Shown here: positions 23,297-31,499 of the stretch, piece after piece
How the letters are laid out: every line of letters starts with the position of its first letter
How positions within the stretch are numbered: the stretch's first letter is position 1
NCBI RefSeq assembly: GCF_002727125.1
Contig: NZ_NHOA01000145.1
Span: 1 to 32,715 of the forward strand
Source: Halorubrum persicum
GTDB lineage: Archaea > Halobacteriota > Halobacteria > Halobacteriales > Haloferacaceae
DNA length: 32,715 nucleotides
Direction: 5' to 3'
Notes under the pieces: generated by a model
Told to the model about the DNA's origin: nothing
The model's input: the letters and a program-made list of their open reading frames with translations, nothing else
Databases searched by the model: none
Translations under genes and position numbers: made by a program

Positions 23297-23992
23297 TCAG
23301 ACGACGCAGCGCATCTCGGCCGGGAGGTACGAGCCGATCGCGGCCAACAGCCCCGGCGGGTCGGTGTTCTCGGTGCAGACGACGCTCTGCTCCAAGAGCC
23401 CCAGCCGCTCGACCGTGACGATGTCCTGCGCGTGGCCCGCGCGGTTCACGGTCGCGCGGACCTCGCCCCGCGTCGCCGAGTTGACGTTGAGGCGGCCGTC
23501 GCCGCGCTGCCAGTCGTACAGGCGGTCGCGCTCGGCGTCGGCCAGCCGACTCGGCTCGGAGTCGGGGTCGCCAACGTCGCCGCCGTAGACGAACCCCACG
23601 GGGAGGTGTTGGACCAGCCCGAAGCGTTCGACGACCTGTTCGGGCGACCCCCGCCCGAGGCCGATCTCGTCGGCGGGGATCCGTACGTCGACGCCGGCGT
23701 CGACGACGAACCCGTCGCCGTCCCACGATTCGAGGGTACCGACGTACTCCTCACCGGCCGTCAGTCCCTCGTCGTGGGCGACGATCTCGCCCCACGTCTC
23801 CGCGAGGACGTTTCGGGCGACCGCGGCGTCCTCGCCGCTCACGTCCGCCTGCACGAAGTCGTCGTCGCGGACGCCGACGTGCCAGTCGACGTCGAGCTCG
23901 CCGATGTCGTTGGCGACCAGCGAGTGCATGCCGTCGAGCGCTCGGTCGCGGGCGTCGCCCTCGACGTAGCACTTTGTTGCGAGGACGACCAT
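23297..23992 (-). CDS. DUF2110 family protein
   Basis: 231 residues. It begins MVVLATKCYVEGDARDRALD. The central part GEEYVGTLESWDGDGFVVDA and RIPADEIGLG looks like a small OB/S1-like beta barrel, followed by an acidic region and VNSATRGEVRATVNRAGHAQ. I recall the family as DUF2110, conserved in archaea next to tfe, as here. The ATG overlaps the tfe stop by one base (TGATG), so translation is coupled. A link to transcription or RNA binding is inferred from context only. Confidence 0.75.
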   Translation of the reverse strand: MVVLATKCYVEGDARDRALDGMHSLVANDIGELDVDWHVGVRDDDFVQADVSGEDAAVARNVLAETWGEIVAHDEGLTAGEEYVGTLESWDGDGFVVDAGVDVRIPADEIGLGRGSPEQVVERFGLVQHLPVGFVYGGDVGDPDSEPSRLADAERDRLYDWQRGDGRLNVNSATRGEVRATVNRAGHAQDIVTVERLGLLEQSVVCTENTDPPGLLAAIGSYLPAEMRCVV

Positions 23993-24516
23993 CAGCCCGT
24001 CACGTCCGCGTTGAGTTCGTCACGAAGCTCCTCGACGCGCTGACCCATCGCCTCGCGGAGCCGGTCGTTGTCCATCGACTCCAGCGGGGAGCCGCACTCC
24101 GGACACTCGAACCCGAAGTCCATCGCCTCGCCGAACTCGAAGCGGATCGAACACACCTCACAGAGGTAGAACTCGTGGGTGCGCTCGTACTCCTCGCGCT
24201 CCTCTAAGGCGTCGAGCAGGCGGTACATCTCCTCCTCGAGGTTCTCCGGGATGTTGTCGTAGTGGAACGTCCAGAGGTACGTGAGCCACCCCGAGTCCTC
24301 GTCGCGCACCCGGCGGTAGGTGGCGAGGTCGTTCTCGTACAGGATGAACAGCGCGCGTCGGACGTCGTTGAGCTCCAGTCCGAGCTCCTCCGCCAGCTCC
24401 TCGTCGGTGACCTCGCCGTCGGGCGGCGCGGCCGCGACCGGCATCCCCGTCGGCCCCACCAGCTCGTGGAGGTACTTCTGGATGACGGGGTCGTTCAGTA
24501 GATCCTCAAAAGCCAT
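23992..24516 (-). CDS. tfe: Transcription factor E alpha subunit
   Basis: 174 residues. Residues ~1-90 are the extended winged helix (DPVIQKYLHELVGPTG ... EELGLELNDVRRALFILYEN). A linker helix leads to a zinc ribbon with Cys119, Cys122, Cys138 and Cys141 (CEVC ... CPEC). TFE binds the RNA polymerase clamp and helps open promoters, like the TFIIE alpha subunit. GCTTTTAACC (24541-24550) on the minus strand is the TATA box, ~27 bases before ATG 24516. First gene of the run tfe-DUF2110-lipoprotein. Confidence 0.95.
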   Translation of the reverse strand: MAFEDLLNDPVIQKYLHELVGPTGMPVAAAPPDGEVTDEELAEELGLELNDVRRALFILYENDLATYRRVRDEDSGWLTYLWTFHYDNIPENLEEEMYRLLDALEEREEYERTHEFYLCEVCSIRFEFGEAMDFGFECPECGSPLESMDNDRLREAMGQRVEELRDELNADVTG

Positions 24517-24654
24517 TACGTGGATCTGATGGAGGAACCGGGTTAAAAGCTCCGAAAGGTGCGGTCATCGGTGTCCACGATCGCCTCCGTAGAAACCGGA
24601 TTGCGCTATCGCCTCCGGCAAAGCTTTACCCCGCGTGTGACACGACACGGTCGT

Positions 24655-25716
24655 ATGACAGCGACCGGTGATACGGGGGACGAGTCCGGCTCACCGGCGG
24701 GGTCGTCGGGATCCGGCGAGCCGGCCGCCCCGAACGCCCCGGACGAGACCGGCTCCCGGCCGCCGAAAACGCGGATCCGTCGGGCCGTCGGCGCGCTCGC
24801 GCTCCTCTCGGTTCCCGTCCTGCTCGCCGCAGTCCCGCTGGTTCCCGTCGCCGCCCTCCTCGGGCCCGCCGGGCTCAACGTCGCGGGTCCGGGGGCGGTC
24901 GGGGGGCTCCTCGCCGCCGTCGTCGTCGGCCTCGGGGGCTCCGCGCTCTGCGGTCCGATCGTCGTGGACCGCCGGATCGCGCGGCTCCCCGAGTCCGAGC
25001 TCGACGACCGCCCGGCCGACTTCGTCGCAGACCGCGTCGCGACCCTCGCAGGCGAGGTGGGCGTCGACGCCCCCGACGTGACGGTCGTCCGCGCCGACGC
25101 CGCCAACGTCGCCGTCGCCGACGGGTATCGCGGGGCGCGGCTCGTCGTCTCGACGCGGCTGCTCTCGCTGCCGAAAGCCGACCGCGACGCCGCCCTCCGC
25201 CACGCGCTCGTCCGACTCCGGACCCGAGAGGCGCTCGTCGCGACCGCGCTGCTCCCGGCGCTCGGAGCCGTCGAGACGATGGCCCTCCTCGCGACCCTGC
25301 TCGTCGGGCGGCGCGGCGAACGGACCGCGGCGGACCGCCGGGTCAACCGGATCCACGGGTACGAGCCGGAGCGAGAGCGGATCCCGTCGTGGGCGTACGC
25401 GATCGCGGGGGTCGCGCTCTGGATCCTCCTCCTGCCGGCGTGGATTCCGGCCGCCGTCGGCGACCGCCTCTACGTCGCGGGCGGGCGCCGGGACGCCGAC
25501 GGCGCGGTCGCGCGGGCCGGGGCGCCCCAGCGCGACGGGCTCGGCAACGCGGTCGCGTTCGCCAGCGACGCCGCCGGCGCCGCCGACTGGCCGCCGCTCC
25601 TCGATCGCCTCTCCCTCGTCTCGATGGCGGACGCCGAGACGGGCCGCGTGCGGGGAACGAGCCGGCAGGAGGCGCGGGTGCGTCTCGCGCGGCTCCGGTC
25701 GAAACGGACGCTGTAG
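24655..25716 (+). CDS. HtpX-like (M48) membrane protein lacking the zinc site
   Basis: 353 residues from ATG 24655 (AAGCTTTACC at 24621-24630 is a fitting TATA box; sequence upstream is not protein-like). After a ~40-residue acidic leader come two membrane spans (~45-105), then the M48/HtpX core: VGVDAPDVTVVRADAANVAV, RLVVSTRLLSLPKADRDAAL. The expected H-E-x-x-H helix is RHALVRLRTRE: His183 is kept but Glu is Ala184 and the second His is Arg187. Further spans follow (LLPALGAVETMALLATLLVG and ALWILLLPAWIPAAV). It therefore cannot be a zinc protease and may have a regulatory or structural role. The reading frame is intact, so it is not a decaying gene. Confidence 0.72.
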   Translation: MTATGDTGDESGSPAGSSGSGEPAAPNAPDETGSRPPKTRIRRAVGALALLSVPVLLAAVPLVPVAALLGPAGLNVAGPGAVGGLLAAVVVGLGGSALCGPIVVDRRIARLPESELDDRPADFVADRVATLAGEVGVDAPDVTVVRADAANVAVADGYRGARLVVSTRLLSLPKADRDAALRHALVRLRTREALVATALLPALGAVETMALLATLLVGRRGERTAADRRVNRIHGYEPERERIPSWAYAIAGVALWILLLPAWIPAAVGDRLYVAGGRRDADGAVARAGAPQRDGLGNAVAFASDAAGAADWPPLLDRLSLVSMADAETGRVRGTSRQEARVRLARLRSKRTL

Positions 25717-25739
25717 CCCGGGGTCGGCGACGCGCGCGG

Positions 25740-27224
25740 TCAGGGATGCGCCGGGACGGTCATCCGGAGAAGCGTTCCGTTCCCCTCGGACGACTCCACC
25801 CAGAACTCCCCGCCCGCCTTGTTCACGACCCAGTACATCAGCCAGATCCCGAGCCGGTCCGCGTGCTTCAGCGAGGTCTCGCCCCGGTCGAGGACGTGCG
25901 TCTCGTGTTCCGGGATGCCCGGTCCGTCGTCTTCGATCTCGATCTCGATCCACTCCTCGTCGCGGCGCTCGACGCGTATCCAGACGGTCGGGTTCGGGCC
26001 GTCGTTGTGCTTGACCGCGTTCTCCACGGCCTCCTCGATGGCCGTCTGGAGCCCCACCACGCTCACGGAGAGGGAGTCGTCGTCGGGGAGCGAGAGCTCG
26101 AACGTCGCGTCCGGGTACTGGTCGGCCATCTGGCTGAGTAGCTCGGAGAACCGGTCGCGTAGATCGACCTCCGCCTCGCCCAGTTCGGATCCCGAGAACG
26201 TGTGTTCGATCTTCCGCACCGCCTCCGCGATCCCCATCAGGTCGTCGGTCGTCTCCCTGATCACCTCGAGCGACTTCTGTCGCTGTTCCTCGTCGGGGTC
26301 GCCCCGCAACAGATCCGTGTACCCCTCGATGAGGTTCATCTTGTTCCGGAGGTTGTGGTTGAGCACCCGGCTCATCACCTCCAGCCGTCGCTCCCGGATC
26401 TTCCGGTCCGTGATGTCCATTTGGAAGCCGACGAACCGGGTCACGTCACCGTCCTCGTCGTGGATCGGCGCGACGATGAGCCGGTTCCAGAACTTCTGTC
26501 CGTTCGCGCGGTAGTTCAGGATGTCGGTGGAGATCGGGCGCTCGTCGTCGATCGCCTCGCGGATCGCCGCCGTCGTCGCGGGGCTCGTCTCCTCGCCCTG
26601 CAGGAATCGGCAGTCCTTCCCGAGCATCTCCGGGCCGTAGCCGGTGAGCCGCTCAAACTCCTCGTTGACGTAGGTCAGCGGGTTGTTCTCCTCCCCCGGA
26701 TTCGCGAGGGTAATGCCCATGGGCGCCTCGTCCATCGCCTGCTCCTTCTTCCGGAGCTCCTCGATGGCGGCCGACAGCCGCTGTTCGCGGTTGGCGAGTT
26801 GGAGGGTCGTGTACCGTCGCTCGATGAGATTCCCGATCCGGGTTCGGAGCGCCCGCCTGCGCACCGGGAGCTCGATGATGTCGTCGACGCGGTCCCACGC
26901 GGCCTCCGTCGTCTCCCGGGCGGTGTCGCCGCTCGCCAAGAGCACGAACGGGAGAAACGCCGGCGACGCGCGCTCTCGTCGCGCTTCGATCGCTTCGGCG
27001 ACCCGCACGAACGTCTCGGTGTCGAAGATACAGCAGTCGAACGCCGACTCGACCGCCGACGGCTCGACCCCCGTCTCGATCTGATAGCGTTCGCCGAGCG
27101 CATCGGCCACCAGGTCGCGGTCGCGCCCCGGTTGCATGAACAGCAGGATCCGGACCTCCTCGTCCGGTTCCAGCGGTTCGCCGGAGGGGGCGCCGGTGGC
27201 GGTCCCCACAGGGCCAGGGGGCAT
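25740..27224 (-). CDS. LOV-domain histidine kinase
   Basis: 494 residues. Residues ~22-140 are a receiver-like domain (RILLFMQPGRDRDLVADALG ... FDCCIFDT) plus a helical linker. About 155-270 are a PAS domain of LOV type: GKDCRFLQGEETSP with Cys205 at the photo-adduct position, LNYRANGQKFWNRL and FVGFQMDIT keeping the flavin-contacting Asn, Asn and Gln. The H-box VLNHNLRNKMNLIEGY has phospho-acceptor His290. The HATPase_c part (~385-494) has ENAVKHND, DDGPGIPEHE and GIWLMYWVV. It is probably a blue-light-sensing cytoplasmic kinase with no membrane span. Divergent from kaiC-like 27314 with a 7-base inverted repeat between. Confidence 0.88.
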   Translation of the reverse strand: MPPGPVGTATGAPSGEPLEPDEEVRILLFMQPGRDRDLVADALGERYQIETGVEPSAVESAFDCCIFDTETFVRVAEAIEARRERASPAFLPFVLLASGDTARETTEAAWDRVDDIIELPVRRRALRTRIGNLIERRYTTLQLANREQRLSAAIEELRKKEQAMDEAPMGITLANPGEENNPLTYVNEEFERLTGYGPEMLGKDCRFLQGEETSPATTAAIREAIDDERPISTDILNYRANGQKFWNRLIVAPIHDEDGDVTRFVGFQMDITDRKIRERRLEVMSRVLNHNLRNKMNLIEGYTDLLRGDPDEEQRQKSLEVIRETTDDLMGIAEAVRKIEHTFSGSELGEAEVDLRDRFSELLSQMADQYPDATFELSLPDDDSLSVSVVGLQTAIEEAVENAVKHNDGPNPTVWIRVERRDEEWIEIEIEDDGPGIPEHETHVLDRGETSLKHADRLGIWLMYWVVNKAGGEFWVESSEGNGTLLRMTVPAHP

Positions 27225-27226
27225 GT

Positions 27227-27258
27227 CTCTTAGAGGGACGCCACGCGACCACTAAGAG
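27227..27258. promoter_or_regulatory. Inverted repeat between the LOV kinase and KaiC genes
   Basis: CTCTTAG (27227-27233) and CTAAGAG (27252-27258) are perfect 7-base inverted repeats 18 bases apart. One arm lies three bases before the kinase ATG (27224) and the other at its expected TATA position, so a bound protein would cover the kinase promoter. For kaiC the site is 55-87 bases upstream of the start, an activator position. Confidence 0.5.
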
Positions 27259-27281
27259 GTATCCATTGAACGCCTTCCAAC

Positions 27282-27290
27282 CCATTAACT
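27282..27290 (+). promoter_or_regulatory. TATA box of the KaiC-like gene
   Basis: CCATTAACT is ~24-32 bases before ATG 27314, which supports that start and a leaderless mRNA. Confidence 0.5.
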
Positions 27291-27313
27291 ACCCTCCGTC
27301 CGGAGTGGGCCGT

Positions 27314-28828
27314 ATGTCAACGCCACTCGCCGAGCGCGCCTCGACCGGTATCGCGGGGCTCGACGAGGTGCTGTCGGGGGGCCTCGTTCCGGAGCGGAGC
27401 TACATGGTCCGCGGGCAGGCCGGGAGCGGAAAGACGATGTTGGGCTTTCACTACCTTCAGCAGGGGATCGACGAGGGGGAGACGGCGCTCTTCATCAACC
27501 TCGAAGAGGACATCCGCGACCTGAAGGAGAACGCCGCGGCGCTCGGCTTCGACACCGACGCGATCGAGTTCCTGGACCTGAGTCCGAGCGCGGACGTGTT
27601 CGTCGACGACGACTCGTACGAGGTGTTCGAGGCCGCCGAGGTCGAGCGGGAGCCGCTGACCGAGAAGATCGTCGACGGCGTGACCGCGGTCGATCCCGAC
27701 CGCGTCGTCGTCGACCCGTTGACGCAGCTCCGCTTCCTGTTGTCCGACGACTACCAGTTCCGAAAGCAGGTGGTCGGGTTCATGCGGTTCCTGAAAGACC
27801 AGGAGGTGACGGTGCTGTTCACCGTCCAGAACACCCCGTCGCTGCCGACGGACGACCTCGAGTTCATCACCGACGGGACGATCCAGCTCGACGCGGCGGA
27901 GTACGGCAAGACGGTCCGCGTTCCGAAGTTCCGCGGGTCGTCGACGCAGAGCGGCGACCACGCCTACCGGATCACGGACGCGGGCATCGAGGTGTACCCC
28001 GCGCTCCAGCCCGGGACGCGGGACGGGACCCTCGAGTTCGAGCAGATCTCGTCGGGGATCCCGGAGGTCGACGAGCTGCTTCACGGCGGGATCGAACGCG
28101 GCACCGTCACCATCGTGAGCGGACCGACCGGGGTCGGAAAGACGACCCTCAGCACGCAGTTCATGAAGGAGGCCGCGGGGCGGGGAGAGCGCTCGGTCAT
28201 CTACCTGTTCGAGGAGAACAGGGAGACGTTCCTCGCCCGGTCGCGGGCGGTCAACATCCCCGTCGACGAGATGCTGGCGAAGGGAACGCTTCAGGTGACG
28301 GAGGTGGAGGCGTTAGAGCGGTCGCCACAGGAGTTCGCCCGCATGGTCCGCGACGAGGTCGAGGAGGAGGGGGCCGACATCGTCATGATCGACGGCATCT
28401 CCGGGTACCGGCTGACGCTGCGCGGCGATGAGGAGCAGATGCTCCAGCAGATGCACGCGCTCGGTCGGTACCTCAAGAACGCGGGCGTCACCGGCATCTT
28501 CGTCGACGAGACGCGGAACGTGACGGGGGAGTTCCACGCGACGATGGAGAACATCAGCTACCTCGCCGACAACATCGTCTTCCTCCGGCACCTCGAGGTC
28601 GGCGGCGAGCTCCGCAAGGCGATCGGGGTGTTGAAAAAGCGAACGAGCGACTTCGAGCGGACGATCCGCGAGTTCCGGATCACGGAACACGGGATCACCG
28701 TCGGCGAGCCGATGTCGCGGCTCCGCGGTATCCTGAGCGGCACGCCGGAGATCGTCGATCGAGAGCCGGAGCGGGAGCCGGAGCGGGAACCGGGGCGGCG
28801 GTCGAGGCGGCGCGACGCCGACGAGTGA
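27314..28828 (+). CDS. Two-domain KaiC-like ATPase
   Basis: 504 residues from ATG 27314. Two RecA/KaiC domains are present. CI has Walker A GQAGSGKT (34-41), catalytic NLEED and Walker B-like RVVVDPLTQL. CII has Walker A GPTGVGKT (270-277), YLFEENRET and DIVMIDGISGY. FRITEHGITVGEPMSRLRGI closes CII, and a charged tail (EREPEREP repeats) follows. Haloarchaeal KaiC homologs (Cir proteins) change expression with light/dark; no kaiA or kaiB is present, as is usual in archaea. Divergent from a LOV-domain histidine kinase, a likely functional partner. Whether it autophosphorylates cannot be told from sequence alone. Confidence 0.9.
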   Translation: MSTPLAERASTGIAGLDEVLSGGLVPERSYMVRGQAGSGKTMLGFHYLQQGIDEGETALFINLEEDIRDLKENAAALGFDTDAIEFLDLSPSADVFVDDDSYEVFEAAEVEREPLTEKIVDGVTAVDPDRVVVDPLTQLRFLLSDDYQFRKQVVGFMRFLKDQEVTVLFTVQNTPSLPTDDLEFITDGTIQLDAAEYGKTVRVPKFRGSSTQSGDHAYRITDAGIEVYPALQPGTRDGTLEFEQISSGIPEVDELLHGGIERGTVTIVSGPTGVGKTTLSTQFMKEAAGRGERSVIYLFEENRETFLARSRAVNIPVDEMLAKGTLQVTEVEALERSPQEFARMVRDEVEEEGADIVMIDGISGYRLTLRGDEEQMLQQMHALGRYLKNAGVTGIFVDETRNVTGEFHATMENISYLADNIVFLRHLEVGGELRKAIGVLKKRTSDFERTIREFRITEHGITVGEPMSRLRGILSGTPEIVDREPEREPEREPGRRSRRRDADE

Positions 28829-28835
28829 GAGGCGG

Positions 28836-29426
28836 TTAGTCGCGGTCCGCGGTCGTCGGACCGCCGTCCCCGGGTTCCGAGCCGTCGTCTCCGGCGTCGA
28901 CCACCGTCTTCCCGGTCGCTTCCGGCATCACCCGACGGTCGGCGTCCTCCCACTCGCGGTCGAGCTCCGCGCCCTCGAACAGCCGGTCGAGGAAGACCGC
29001 GAGCCCGGCGACCTCGGAGTGCGGCTGATTCGTCACGCCCACGTTGAAGTCGGCGCGCTCGTACAGCTCCCACGGCACCTTCTCGCCGCCCACCACGACG
29101 AGGAGGTCGCCGCCGCCGGCGACGGCCTCGCGAACGTCCCCCTCCACGTCCTGGACGCGCTCGCCGTACATCGTGAGGTGCGCGACCGTCCCCTCCCAGT
29201 TCCGAACGATCGCCGTCTGGTCGTCGCGCAGTTCGACCCCGAACGGGCCGCCGAACCGGTCGGTGATGTCTCGCACCGTCTCCGCCGACTGCCCGGCGTT
29301 GTCGGGAAACACCACCCGGTCGGCACCGAGCGCCCGGGCCGTGAGCCCGACGTGCGTCGTCATGCGGTCGTCGCGTCCGGGACGGTGGCCGTACCGGAGG
29401 ACGACGACCTCGCGCGCATCGTTCAT
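28836..29426 (-). CDS. trm56: tRNA (cytidine-56-2'-O)-methyltransferase
   Basis: 196 residues. VVVLRYGHRPGRDDRMTTHV is the aTrm56 signature; GLTARALGAD, VVVGGEKVPWELYERAD and NVGVTNQPHSEVAGLAVFLD give the SPOUT knot that binds S-adenosylmethionine. It methylates the ribose of C56 in the T-loop of archaeal tRNAs. The last ~25 residues are an acidic extension. Convergent with the KaiC-like gene (7-base gap) and divergent from purC. Confidence 0.94.
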   Translation of the reverse strand: MNDAREVVVLRYGHRPGRDDRMTTHVGLTARALGADRVVFPDNAGQSAETVRDITDRFGGPFGVELRDDQTAIVRNWEGTVAHLTMYGERVQDVEGDVREAVAGGGDLLVVVGGEKVPWELYERADFNVGVTNQPHSEVAGLAVFLDRLFEGAELDREWEDADRRVMPEATGKTVVDAGDDGSEPGDGGPTTADRD

Positions 29427-29544
29427 GGTCGGTCGTGCGCCCGCGAACGGCGTGGTCCTTTCGATGCGACCGCGGCGCCCGAGAGGCGACGCCGACCCGA
29501 GACGAGCGCGACCGTACTCGCGGACGTTCTACAACACAACCGTG

Positions 29545-29568
29545 GATCGTTTTTGCTGAAACGCGATC
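29545..29568. promoter_or_regulatory. Imperfect inverted repeat upstream of purC
   Basis: GATCGTTT (29545-29552) can pair with AAACGCGATC (29559-29568) with a two-base bulge. It lies 54-77 bases before purC and ~120 bases before trm56. A possible operator for purine control, weakly supported. Confidence 0.3.
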
Positions 29569-29621
29569 GAGGTGACCACGTAAGTGAAAGATTCATGGGG
29601 GAGGCGGTCGCCGGATGAGGT

Positions 29622-30665
29622 ATGACGAGCGTCAAGGAGTTCCGCGTCGACGACCCCGCGACCGCCGGCTCGCTCGGCCGCGGCCGGTTCGTCTTCACCG
29701 ACGCCTACTCGGTGTTCGACTGGGGACAGATGCCGGACGCGATCCCGCGAAAGGGCGCGAGCCTCTGTACGATGGGCGCGTTCAACTTCGAACTGCTGGA
29801 GGCGGCGGGCGTCCCGACGCACTACCGCGGCGTCGCGGATCCCGACTCGGGCGAGATCGTCTCGCTCCCCGACGCGTCCGCCGCGCCGGCGGAGATGGCG
29901 ATCGACCTGACGCAGGTCCCCGACCTCCCGTACGAGGGGCCCGACGCGGGGTACGACTACGACGCTTTCCACGCGGCGGGCGGCGAGAACTACCTCGTCC
30001 CGCTGGAGATCGTCTTCCGGAACCGGGTTCCGGTGGGGTCCAGTCTGCGGCGGCGCACCGATCCCGCCGACTTCGGGCTCGACGCGGCGCTCGGGCTCGA
30101 CGACTGGCCCGACGAGCCGGTCGATCTCCCCGAGCCGGTCGTGGAGTTCTCGACGAAGTACGAGCAGCAGGACCGCTACCTCACCCGAGACGAGGCCGAC
30201 CGGATCGCCGGCGTCGCCGAGATCGACGCCCTCGAATCGCTCGCGCGCGACGTGAACCGGATCGTGACCGAGCGCGCCGACGACGCGGGGTTCGTCCACG
30301 AGGACGGGAAGATCGAGTGCCTGTACGTCGACGGGGAGCTCCGCGTCGCCGACGTGGTCGGCACCTTCGACGAGAACCGCTTCTCCTACGGCGGGCGAGG
30401 GATCTCGAAGGAGGTCGTCCGGCAGTGGTACAAGACCAACGACCCCGCGTGGGTCGAGGCCGTGAAAGAGGCGAAAGCGGCGGTCGCCGACCGCGACATC
30501 GACGACTGGCGCGAGCTCTGCGAGCCCGACCCGGACCCGCTTCCGCCGGCGGTCGTCGACGCCGTCGCCGACCTGTACGCGGCCGGCACGAACGCGTACA
30601 CCGACCGTGAGTGGTTCGACGCCCCCGACATCGACGCGGCGCTCGACGCGGCCGACGGAGTGTAG
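29622..30665 (+). CDS. purC: Phosphoribosylaminoimidazole-succinocarboxamide synthase
   Basis: 347 residues, longer than bacterial PurC (~240), as in other haloarchaea. [20 protein letters not shown] and [20 protein letters not shown] match the ATP-binding start of SAICAR synthase (family motif D-R-x-S-A-F-D). [20 protein letters not shown] and [20 protein letters not shown] give the active-site strands. It joins CAIR and aspartate with ATP in purine synthesis. No other pur gene is in the window. Confidence 0.94.
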   Translation: MTSVKEFRVDDPATAGSLGRGRFVFTDAYSVFDWGQMPDAIPRKGASLCTMGAFNFELLEAAGVPTHYRGVADPDSGEIVSLPDASAAPAEMAIDLTQVPDLPYEGPDAGYDYDAFHAAGGENYLVPLEIVFRNRVPVGSSLRRRTDPADFGLDAALGLDDWPDEPVDLPEPVVEFSTKYEQQDRYLTRDEADRIAGVAEIDALESLARDVNRIVTERADDAGFVHEDGKIECLYVDGELRVADVVGTFDENRFSYGGRGISKEVVRQWYKTNDPAWVEAVKEAKAAVADRDIDDWRELCEPDPDPLPPAVVDAVADLYAAGTNAYTDREWFDAPDIDAALDAADGV

Positions 30666-30738
30666 TCCCGACGAGAGGGTCGCCGATCGCCCGGAGAACG
30701 CCCGGGAGAACCCTCACGATCGACGAAACGCGAGAGAA

Positions 30739-30748
30739 ACTCTTTACC
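30739..30748 (+). promoter_or_regulatory. TATA box of the DUF47 gene
   Basis: ACTCTTTACC preceded by purine-rich GAGAGAA (BRE-like) lies ~23-32 bases before ATG 30771. It supports that start over the GTG at 30759. Confidence 0.5.
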
Positions 30749-30770
30749 GCCGACGCGCGTGGGTCGCCAC

Positions 30771-31487
30771 ATGTCCACCGACGCAAGCTTCGGGGAACGG
30801 CTCGAAACCCAGACGGTCGCGTACCTCGACCAGATCGACGACTGCGTCGCCCTCCTTCCGCGGGCGCTCGACGAGTACGCGAGCGACGACGAGTTCCGCG
30901 AGACGGTCGACGAGATCGCCGCGCTCGAAAGCGAGTGCGACGACCGGGTCCGGGAGATCAGGGGGACGATCACCGACGCCGGCCCCGACGATATCGGCCT
31001 GCTCAACACCCGAATCAACTTCAACGAGTCGGCGCTGCTCGACTTTTACAACGAGCTCGACGTGGTTCCGAACCACACCGAGCGGATCGTCCAAGAGATC
31101 GCGATGATGCGCCCCGACGCCGCCGTCCCCCCGTTCCGGGACATGCGCGAGATGGCCACCCGTATCGCCGAGATGACGGTGATCCTCGGCGACGTGGTCG
31201 AGGGGTTCGTCCGCGGGCTCGCGCGGAGCGACGCCACCGCGACGCTCACCGAGGGGATAGCGCGGATCCGCGCGCTGGAGAGCGAGTGCGACGAGCTCCG
31301 CAACGCCGCCATCGAGTCCGCGTTCGCGGAGGACGCGGTCGATCAGCCGCTCGTCTACCGCGAGATCGCGATCCTCTTTGACGAGCTCGCGAACACGATC
31401 GAGGACCTCACCGACCGGATCGTCGTGATCGCCAGCAAGGAGCCGGGGATCGTCGCCGAGCGGAGCCCCGAAACGGACGAGAACTGA
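30771..31487 (+). CDS. DUF47 family PhoU-like protein
   Basis: 238 residues from ATG 30771. All-helical, with two PhoU-like repeats each carrying an E-x-E-C-D motif: LESECDDRVREI (~47-58) and LESECDELRNAAIES (~170-184). These acidic motifs bind metal clusters in PhoU proteins. DUF47 proteins (Pit accessory proteins) usually sit beside a pitA phosphate transporter gene; none is present here, so this one is unpaired. A regulatory role in phosphate uptake is inferred from the family. Confidence 0.85.
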   Translation: MSTDASFGERLETQTVAYLDQIDDCVALLPRALDEYASDDEFRETVDEIAALESECDDRVREIRGTITDAGPDDIGLLNTRINFNESALLDFYNELDVVPNHTERIVQEIAMMRPDAAVPPFRDMREMATRIAEMTVILGDVVEGFVRGLARSDATATLTEGIARIRALESECDELRNAAIESAFAEDAVDQPLVYREIAILFDELANTIEDLTDRIVVIASKEPGIVAERSPETDEN

Positions 31488-31499
31488 TCGGCGAGTCGC

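Noticed and set aside
22445..24043. Plus-strand open frame of ~530 codons opposite the lipoprotein and DUF2110 genes
   Set aside because: It spans two real genes and their junction on the other strand and contains no recognisable domain.
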